Positions 1-3,953 of a DNA stretch of 7,292 nt are shown piece by piece. Both the position numbers and the translations under genes were made by a program. Source of the stretch: Marinobacterium sp. xm-d-530 (GTDB lineage: Bacteria > Pseudomonadota > Gammaproteobacteria > Pseudomonadales > Balneatricaceae); contig CATEEE010000242.1 in assembly GCA_949499045.1 (NCBI GenBank), positions 1 to 7,292 on the forward strand. Reading direction: 5' to 3'. A model generated the notes under the pieces. The model was not told the DNA's origin. It did no database searches and worked only from the letters and a program-made list of their open reading frames with translations. Each line of letters opens with the position of its first letter. Positions within the stretch are counted from its first letter, which is position 1.

Positions 1-834
1 AAAGCTGCTGATCTCGCAATGTACATTGAAGAGATGTCTCTATTTCAAAAGAGTGCAACCATTCGACGTCGAATAGACACACTCGGCTCTATCTGCTTCT
101 TCGCTGGATTCGATAGCCCGACCAAAACGCCAGAAGTTAAGATTGCTCTCAAAAAGATGCATCGCAAAATCGGACGGCAGCAGAAGCAAGCGCACCCACT
201 TACACTAGATCTTCTTGAGCAACTTTTAAAAAAGTGTGACACCAGTTTGTCAGGACATCGCAATGAGCTGTTACTTCGAATCGGTTATGAGACGATGCGA
301 CGTTCAACGGAGATCTGCTCATTCTGTTTTGAAGATTTAACAACACTCCCGAACGGCCATTTTGCTGTTAACCTTAGACGCTCCAAAACCGATCAGTTAG
401 GGGATGGCAAACTTATCCCTATAAGCGACCTACTGGCAGCCAGAATAACTAAATGGAAAAGCCGCATTGGTGCGAAAGAAGGACGTATTTTGCGATCAAT
501 CCGCAAGGATCAAAAAACACTTGGCGATAAACTTACTCCGGCATCAATCAATATCATCTTGGTTGATCTTCAATACCGTGCAAGAAGAAGAGACCTACCC
601 CACTTAAGTGGCCATTCGTTTCGGGTGGGTGCAGCACTGGATATGCTGAATGCTGGCGTGCCTTTAGAGAAGATTATGTTGCGTGGCGGATGGAGAAAAG
701 AGACAACCACATTAAGGTATCTGCAAAGCTGGGTCGACAATGTGAATCCCGCAGAGCTTCAAATAGAGGAGTGCACACCCGTCTGGGAGGTGACTGTAAT
801 GGGCGGATCCAGACTCAATGTAGCTTCAGCATAA
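1..834 (+). CDS. Tyrosine recombinase/phage-type integrase, 5' partial
   Basis: Site-specific DNA strand exchange by a tyrosine recombinase. The frame is open to base 1: six codons precede the first ATG at 19 and continue a helical segment typical of the N-terminal core-binding domain. The true start therefore lies outside the window. Numbering from the ATG at 19, the catalytic set is visible: Arg95 in MRRSTEI, Lys123 in SKTDQ, His199 and Arg202 in SGHSFR, Trp225 in GGW where many relatives have His, and the nucleophile Tyr234 in TLRYLQ. The catalytic domain looks intact. A tail of about 35 residues follows the tyrosine and overlaps the convergent GNAT gene by 20 bp. The family is known from phages, genomic islands and Xer-like systems; I cannot say which. 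No attachment site was recognised. It suggests that the minus-strand block beside it is mobile or acquired. Confidence 0.9.
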   Translation, partial: KAADLAMYIEEMSLFQKSATIRRRIDTLGSICFFAGFDSPTKTPEVKIALKKMHRKIGRQQKQAHPLTLDLLEQLLKKCDTSLSGHRNELLLRIGYETMRRSTEICSFCFEDLTTLPNGHFAVNLRRSKTDQLGDGKLIPISDLLAARITKWKSRIGAKEGRILRSIRKDQKTLGDKLTPASINIILVDLQYRARRRDLPHLSGHSFRVGAALDMLNAGVPLEKIMLRGGWRKETTTLRYLQSWVDNVNPAELQIEECTPVWEVTVMGGSRLNVASA

Positions 835-1297
835 GCAATAATGGGTCAGTTGGTGAAACCTTAAAGCCATAATACTTATAAAAGCGCTTTGCGCGTTCGT
901 TCAAGGCATGGACAAGCAAGGCTCTTACACCAGTATTTTGCGAAACATTTATAGCTCGATTTACTGCATCCTGAAGTAGAGAACCACCCAGCTTGATTCC
1001 CTGAGCACGACAGTCCACGGCAAGCCTGCCTAGGACCATAACAGGAACCGGATCAGGCATATTCCTTCGGACACCACCGGTAGTGAATTGACGTGATACC
1101 GCGCCAGCTGACATCGCGTAATAGCCCCATACACGCCATTCTCTATCAGCTACGACAAACGTTCGACTAGCCCCGTTCACTTGATTAACTAATGCCCGAC
1201 GCTTTAACCAATCATCAAGTACAAGCTCGCCACAGGCAAAATCAATACAGTTATGATCTGATGTCATTGGTTGCGGAGCGACAAGATCAAGACTCAC
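815..1297 (-). CDS. GNAT acetyltransferase toxin (TacT/AtaT type) of a type II toxin-antitoxin pair
   Basis: Predicted toxin. Known relatives use acetyl-CoA to acetylate the amino acid on charged tRNA and so block translation. The 160-residue length fits the family. Visible features are the N-terminal DFACGELVLDDWL segment, the GNAT core strand VLGRLAVD (88-95), the acetyl-CoA pyrophosphate loop RAQGIKLGG (97-105), and FYKYYGF (139-145). Tyr140 there aligns with the tyrosine proposed as catalytic in TacT. The start is GTG at 1297, which overlaps the antitoxin stop as GTGA, the usual translational coupling in these operons; an internal ATG ten codons later is a less likely start. The 3' end overlaps the convergent integrase gene by 20 bp. 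The reading frame is intact, so the toxin is probably active. Its tRNA specificity cannot be read from sequence. Confidence 0.92.
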   Translation of the reverse strand: MSLDLVAPQPMTSDHNCIDFACGELVLDDWLKRRALVNQVNGASRTFVVADREWRVWGYYAMSAGAVSRQFTTGGVRRNMPDPVPVMVLGRLAVDCRAQGIKLGGSLLQDAVNRAINVSQNTGVRALLVHALNERAKRFYKYYGFKVSPTDPLLLMLKLH

Positions 1298-1560
1298 GAT
1301 TTGTTCCAGACAGGCTCTAATTCCAGTAAACGTTTCAAACCTTCGTTGGGCTTAGTAGGCTCATTCAGTAAATCAGTGAATTGTTGGAATTTTTCAGCAT
1401 CTAGGGAAAAGTGAACCTGATCAAGTAAAACAGACTGAGCTCGCTCGCAGGCCGCTTCAAGCATAAAGTCTGACCGATTTTTACCAAGCATGTTGGCAGC
1501 ATGATCTATAAGATCTCGCTGTTCAGGTAGAGCACGTAGATTGATGGCAGCAGCACGCAT
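1294..1560 (-). CDS. DUF1778 (TacA-like) ribbon-helix-helix antitoxin
   Basis: Antitoxin for the GNAT toxin encoded immediately downstream, 88 residues from the chosen start. The N-terminal part, RAAAINLRALPEQRDLIDHAA, is the DNA-binding ribbon-helix-helix region typical of DUF1778. The C-terminal part, with SLDAEKFQQFTDLLNEP followed by a basic/hydrophobic tail, is the usual toxin-wrapping region. I chose the ATG at 1560 because GGGAGG lies four bases upstream and because the ribbon strand begins there. The in-frame ATG at 1581 has no such site and would place the Shine-Dalgarno inside the gene. The stop overlaps the toxin start by four bases. Family members bind their own promoter alone and, more tightly, with the toxin; a matching inverted repeat is present upstream. 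Confidence 0.93.
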   Translation of the reverse strand: MRAAAINLRALPEQRDLIDHAANMLGKNRSDFMLEAACERAQSVLLDQVHFSLDAEKFQQFTDLLNEPTKPNEGLKRLLELEPVWNKS

Positions 1561-1583
1561 AATGCCTCCCTGTAAACACATTA

Positions 1584-1621
1584 GATATACAAATGGTAAT
1601 TTTACGTATATCGATTGTCAA
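1584..1621 (-). promoter_or_regulatory. Promoter and palindromic operator of the DUF1778/GNAT operon
   Basis: On the minus strand a perfect -35 hexamer TTGACA (1616-1621) is followed 17 bp later by a moderate -10, TACCAT (1593-1598). A perfect 7-bp inverted repeat, GATATAC at 1584-1590 and GTATATC at 1606-1612, has its half-sites 22 bp apart centre to centre, about two helical turns. The repeat overlaps the -10 and the spacer, where antitoxin or toxin-antitoxin complex binding would repress transcription. A second imperfect dyad, GTAA/TTAC, lies between the arms. Operator function is inferred from position and family behaviour. Confidence 0.6.
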
Positions 1622-1654
1622 CACGCCAGCCTTGTCATCACAAGATCAAATCGG

Positions 1655-2134
1655 TTAATTAAGCGCCGATAACTCAACAGACATCTTCTGCCAACGCCCT
1701 AGCAGCTCTAATAAGACGAATGCTCGCTGCTCACCGTCGTATTCGACAAACAATGCCTGAAGGTCTTTAAAGGGGCCTTCGCTAATGGATACTTTGTCAT
1801 CTTTACGGAACTGCTGTTCGGAATCAGTCTCTCTTAGTTGAGCCCGAATGGCGTTGACTGCAGCCGCTGGTACTATCGCCGGCTCGTTACCAAAACTGAT
1901 CAACTTTGCCACACCACGTGTTGATCGAATGGGACGCCAGTTGCTCTCTTCTTTAGAGAGGTAGATGAATAAGTAGCCTGGAAACAGGGGTGTCTCTATG
2001 TCGGTTCGCTTACCCTTTTTGATCTGCTCGGTTTTGAGCAATGGCAGGTAGGTCTCATAACCCTGCTGTTCTAGTTCTGCTTGAGCCTTAAGCAGTTGGC
2101 CAGGTTTGGATTGAATAACGAACCAGTTATACAT
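1655..2134 (-). CDS. rfaH: RfaH-like transcription antitermination protein (NusG paralogue)
   Basis: Specialised NusG paralogue that joins RNA polymerase at ops elements, suppresses pausing and Rho termination, and in known cases recruits the ribosome to long operons for LPS, capsule, pili or haemolysin. The 159-residue length nearly matches E. coli RfaH (162). The NGN domain covers roughly 1-100: NWFVIQSKPGQLLKAQ, GKRT (41-44), PLFPGYLF (49-56), STRGV (71-75), FGNEPAIVP (81-89). A KOW-type C-terminal domain follows (about 112-159), with DDKVSISEGPF and a GEQR segment. PAIVP and the C-terminal pattern mark RfaH rather than housekeeping NusG. Two differences from E. coli RfaH are visible: residue 48, a Glu in the interdomain salt bridge there, is Thr with Glu at 47, and the HTTT stretch is NWRP. 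The gene starts 10 nt after vapC and is probably cotranscribed. Its Shine-Dalgarno is weak (TTAGGT). Confidence 0.9.
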   Translation of the reverse strand: MYNWFVIQSKPGQLLKAQAELEQQGYETYLPLLKTEQIKKGKRTDIETPLFPGYLFIYLSKEESNWRPIRSTRGVAKLISFGNEPAIVPAAAVNAIRAQLRETDSEQQFRKDDKVSISEGPFKDLQALFVEYDGEQRAFVLLELLGRWQKMSVELSALN

Positions 2135-2144
2135 AATTGTCTAC

Positions 2145-2534
2145 CTAAGCCTCTATCAATCCGAGATGGTCGACAAAAGGCCTGAAATCTTTGTCTGCAA
2201 ACAACAGCGGTAATCGTTGTTCAATACAAAATGTTGCGATGATTACATCAGCTGTTTTACGAATGGTTATTCCCTTGGTTCGCAAATAACGAAAGTTCTC
2301 GGCACTTTTGACAGCTTGTTCCTCGCCCAGCATCTCAAAAACAGTAACATCCTCAAACAGCTGTTTTGCTGTCTTAAAGTCGTTATCGGACTTAAACCCC
2401 TGCAATACTTCAGTAAGAATTAAATCACCAACAGCCACTGGTTTAACGCCAAGCAACTCATCTAAACGATCTGTTTGTGGGCGTTCATTGCCACAGAAAT
2501 AGTCAATCCAAACACTAGAATCAACGACAATCAT
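2145..2534 (-). CDS. vapC: VapC-type PIN-domain ribonuclease toxin
   Basis: Predicted Mg2+-dependent endoribonuclease toxin of a type II pair; characterised VapC proteins cleave tRNA or rRNA. The 129-residue length is typical. The PIN-domain acidic residues are all present: Asp5 in VVDSSVWIDY, Glu42 in LTEVLQG, Asp96 in KTADVIIA, and Asp114 and Asp116 in FADKDF, so the enzyme should be active. The ATG start at 2534 lies five nt beyond the vapB stop, with AGTAGG just upstream inside the end of vapB, so the two are translated together. The stop lies 10 nt before the rfaH-like start, an unusually tight link between a toxin and an antiterminator. The RNA target cannot be inferred. Confidence 0.93.
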   Translation of the reverse strand: MIVVDSSVWIDYFCGNERPQTDRLDELLGVKPVAVGDLILTEVLQGFKSDNDFKTAKQLFEDVTVFEMLGEEQAVKSAENFRYLRTKGITIRKTADVIIATFCIEQRLPLLFADKDFRPFVDHLGLIEA

Positions 2535-2539
2535 AATGC

Positions 2540-2725
2540 CTACTCAGCATCCTTTAGGTCTGCATCCCAATTGAGCTTACCTTTGTACTGCTTAATGTTC
2601 TCCTGCCGCTTAAGTCTCACCAAGGTTTTCAAACCCAGCTCAACGGCCTCCTTCTTGGTTTTCAAACCGGTTGAATTAAGGACATCGCGCATTAAATTGT
2701 CGTCAATCTCTATGTTAGTTCTCAT
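2540..2725 (-). CDS. vapB: VapB-family antitoxin
   Basis: Small antitoxin of 61 residues paired with the PIN toxin downstream. The start MRTNIEIDDNLM is the characteristic beginning of the VapB (DUF2191-like) family: a ribbon strand for DNA binding, then the helical segment DVLNSTGLKTKKEAVELGL. The C-terminal GKLNWDADLKDAE resembles the tail that occupies the toxin's active site in relatives. I chose ATG 2725 because GAGG lies a few bases upstream and the family's conserved N-terminus begins there; in-frame ATGs further upstream would add residues with no family resemblance. A perfect inverted repeat upstream is a plausible autoregulatory operator. It is the first gene of a likely vapB-vapC-rfaH transcription unit. 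Confidence 0.9.
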   Translation of the reverse strand: MRTNIEIDDNLMRDVLNSTGLKTKKEAVELGLKTLVRLKRQENIKQYKGKLNWDADLKDAE

Positions 2726-2742
2726 AATCAACCTCATCTCTA

Positions 2743-2770
2743 TGTGTATATAGTACATCATTTATACACA
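2743..2770 (-). promoter_or_regulatory. Inverted-repeat operator and AT-rich promoter region of vapBC
   Basis: A perfect 8-bp inverted repeat, TGTGTATA at 2743-2750 and TATACACA at 2763-2770, has a 12-bp spacer, so the half-sites are 20 bp apart centre to centre. It lies 18 bp upstream of the chosen vapB start. On the minus strand it contains TATA-rich hexamers (TATAAA, TATATA) that could serve as a -10; no convincing -35 is present. VapB and VapBC complexes usually bind such repeats to repress their own operon. The role is inferred. Confidence 0.55.
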
Positions 2771-2833
2771 ATGTAGCGTCTATGAATCGATTCTTTACTC
2801 GATGAAAGTCAGGATCGCTAAACTGAAGCGCTA

Positions 2834-2878
2834 ATAAAAAGAACGCGCCTTGAGAAAATCCCTCTTCTCGCGGCGCGT
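2834..2878 (-). terminator. Intrinsic terminator of the CsrB-like RNA
   Basis: The 7-bp GC-rich stem ACGCGCC/GGCGCGT (2843-2849 and 2872-2878), extended by inner stem GAGAA/TTCTC, is followed on the minus strand by TCTTTTTAT. This is a standard Rho-independent terminator and the only one of the three 3' blocks with a proper U-tract. Unusually, the terminator loop itself carries AGGGA, so it may also bind CsrA. Confidence 0.88.
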
Positions 2879-2932
2879 AAGATTTGTGGCAACTGCCTGA
2901 GATCCCTCTCATCACCTCAATCCTTTGAAGTG
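2843..2932 (-). repeat. Conserved 3' block, copy C, ending in the terminator
   Basis: Third and most diverged copy, with the same ungapped spacing: the GAGATC element starts 56 bp from the block edge in all three copies. Hairpins are CACTTCAA/TTGAGGTG around AGGA (2913-2932, one U-G pair), TGAGA/TCTCA around GGGA (2898-2911), and ACGCGCC/GGCGCGT with inner GAGAA/TTCTC around loop GAGGGATT (2843-2878). Its outer and inner stems differ in sequence from copy A yet stay fully paired, which is covariation evidence for RNA structure. Confidence 0.8.
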
Positions 2933-3118
2933 TTAGTAATACTCACAGCACTCCGTTGCTGCTCGCATACTGGCTTTTAATCGATAGGCCCGGTAAGAAG
3001 GGACTCTAGATCGTCTGCTATAACGACTCTGAGTTTAGGCCTATTAATCTGGGACCTCTCCCATGTGCGCCATTCCGTTGGCGCCTTTAACTGCTTAGTA
3101 CAGCTAAATCTAAATTAA

Positions 3119-3210
3119 GGTGCGCTTTGAAAAACTCCTTCTTCTCGCCACGCATCAGATATTAGTCGAAACTTGAGATCCCTCTCTAAACCTCAATCCC
3201 TTGAGGTTTA
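3119..3210 (-). repeat. Conserved 3' block, copy B
   Basis: Same three-hairpin order as copy A, offset by 296 bp. The first is a perfect 10-bp stem TAAACCTCAA/TTGAGGTTTA with tetraloop GGGA (3187-3210). The second is GAGA/TCTC around GGGA (3175-3186). The third is a terminator-shaped stem (3119-3156) with inner arms GAGAA/TTTTC around loop GAAGGAGT. The inner arms hold a G-U pair on the minus strand that would be an A-C mismatch on the plus strand. The outer stem has one mismatch. Only a weak T-rich stretch follows it. Confidence 0.8.
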
Positions 3211-3414
3211 TATGTAATGTTTCCTGCCATCCATGGCCGATCACATCACTGGACTTTAAACGACAGACTCAATCGAAGGGACTCATTCCTGTAAAACTGA
3301 AGTGCCTGTTAGTAAACACTCCAGAGTCAGAGCCTATCGTTCAGGGATCCCTCCCCGCTGTGCCCATCCTGCGGCACCCTTAACCGTCCTCATAACACGG
3401 TTAAATTAATGGTT

Positions 3415-3504
3415 GATGCGCTTTGAAAAACTCCCTCTTTTCACTGCGCATCAGATATTGGTCGAAACCCGAGATCCCTCTCCAGACCCAACTCCTTTTG
3501 AGCC
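3415..3504 (-). repeat. Conserved 3' block, copy A (5'-most in the RNA)
   Basis: In minus-strand order it has three hairpins: GGCTCAA/TTGGGTC around loop AAGGAG (3485-3504), GAGA/TCTC around loop GGGA (3471-3482), and a terminator-shaped stem GATGCGC/GCGCATC with inner stem GAAAA/TTTTC around loop GAGGGAGT (3415-3452). From 3415 to 3482 it aligns without gaps to copy B at 59 of 68 positions by my count, and all nine differences are transitions. No U-tract follows the last stem, so termination here should be poor. Confidence 0.8.
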
Positions 3505-3664
3505 TTCGCATGCAACCGATCATCCTTGATCGATCAACATGTCGATTTCAATCGGTATACCGGAGCGAAGGGGAAGCTCACTAACTAATACACTATGCTG
3601 GATGAATTAGTCAGTTGGATAACCGATTCGAGATCTCTCTCGTTACCCCCATTCCGTCGGGGAT

Positions 3665-3931
3665 GTATATAGGTATAGAACAAGATTTAAATTTTTGCGT
3701 AATAAAAAATGAAAAAAATTTAAAAAAAGTTCGCATTCTTAGCAAAAACAAAGATCAAAAATAAACCAAAACCCCCGTAGATATTGGATTTCAGGAAGAT
3801 TTGGGGATTTCAAAAAAAAGTGTCGTTTTTTTCAAAAAAATTTTCACTCTTGATTAGCTAAGTCCCATTATTGGAATAAAAAGCAAAAAAATTACGCACA
3901 TTTCCAATTCCTCTGCTAAACCTTAATGAGG
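3665..3931. other. AT-rich divergent spacer with A/T tracts
   Basis: No gene is visible. The stretch separates the minus-strand RNA from the plus-strand exporter and should hold both promoters. It is dense in A- and T-tracts (3707-3728, 3813-3845, 3876-3892), which favour DNA curvature and binding by H-NS-like silencers. Two 8-bp elements, TGCGTAAT at 3696-3703 and ATTACGCA at 3891-3898, form a widely spaced inverted pair, one near each end. GGATTTCA occurs twice (3786-3793, 3805-3812). A weak plus-strand promoter guess is TTGATT (3850-3855) with GAATAA (3874-3879). Minus-strand TATA-like hexamers at 3666-3677 may serve the RNA. I saw no GacA/UvrY-type box. Confidence 0.5.
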
Positions 3932-3947
3932 TATCCACGGAGGGATA
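3932..3947 (+). promoter_or_regulatory. CsrA-type hairpin covering the exporter's ribosome binding site
   Basis: TATCC (3932-3936) pairs with GGATA (3943-3947) to form a 5-bp stem around the hexaloop ACGGAG (3937-3942). The Shine-Dalgarno GGAGGG (3939-3944) spans the loop and the stem base, with nine bases to the GTG start at 3954. The loop is identical to that of the hairpin at 2946-2961 in the adjacent minus-strand RNA and one base from the ACGGAA loops at 3067-3084 and 3647-3662. CsrA is known to repress by binding GGA in or near Shine-Dalgarno sequences. Binding here is inferred. Confidence 0.65.
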
Positions 3948-3953
3948 GTTATT

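Larger units (their letters stand above)
2834..3664 (-). ncRNA. CsrB/RsmZ-like CsrA-sequestering RNA, about 830 nt or three tandem units
   Basis: Gene-free stretch that I read as a sponge for the translational regulator CsrA, which binds GGA in hairpin loops. The minus strand has about 23 GGA triplets against about 10 on the plus strand. Some 17 sit in loops of local hairpins, and about 15 of these fit ANGGA. Plus-strand spans of the clearest are 3647-3662 (loop ACGGAA), 3515-3534 (AGGA), 3485-3504 (AAGGAG), 3360-3377 (GCAGGATG), 3226-3237 (TGGA), 3187-3210 (GGGA, 10-bp stem), 3067-3084 (ACGGAA), 2946-2961 (ACGGAG), 2913-2932 (AGGA) and 2898-2911 (GGGA). Several stems need G-U pairs that exist only on the minus strand. 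The first hairpin begins near 3662 and a strong terminator ends the unit near 2834. Known CsrB RNAs are nearer 350-400 nt. No promoter is obvious; TATA-like hexamers at 3666-3677 are candidates. Family membership is by structure, not alignment. Confidence 0.8.

Noticed and set aside
1622..1655. Intrinsic terminator after the rfaH-like gene
   Set aside because: ATCGG/CCGAT forms only a 5-bp stem with a 10-nt loop and a poor U-tract on the minus strand; too weak to call.
2715..2915. Minus-strand 66-codon open frame upstream of and overlapping vapB
   Set aside because: It runs through the intrinsic terminator of the RNA and the vapBC promoter, has no good ribosome binding site and no recognisable family features.
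3050..3063. Another CsrA loop in the hairpin TGGGA/TCCCA
   Set aside because: The loop is GAGG and the only GGA lies in the stem, so it was not counted as a binding hairpin.
3201..3383. Plus-strand 60-codon open frame inside the gene-free stretch
   Set aside because: It crosses several of the paired hairpins, has no Shine-Dalgarno and gives a low-complexity protein; the RNA structure explains the sequence better.
2843..3504. CRISPR array or integron attC array
   Set aside because: The repeats are diverged, about 280-296 bp apart and made of covarying hairpins. They lack identical short direct repeats with uniform spacers, and no cas gene or attC core is seen.
3629..3642. GGGA-type hairpin near the RNA 5' end
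   Set aside because: CGAGA/TCTCG pairs, but the loop is GAGA and not GGGA; it may be a degenerate copy and was not counted.
3664..3950. GacA/UvrY/VarA upstream activating box for the CsrB-like RNA
   Set aside because: I looked for a TGTAAG-N6-CTTACA-like palindrome upstream of the RNA start and found none convincing. Activation may use a different site.
3900..3953. ops element for RfaH in the exporter leader
   Set aside because: GGAGGGATAGTT is loosely similar to the E. coli ops core but needs extra bases to align, and is explained as Shine-Dalgarno plus hairpin stem. No close GGCGGTAG match was noticed elsewhere.
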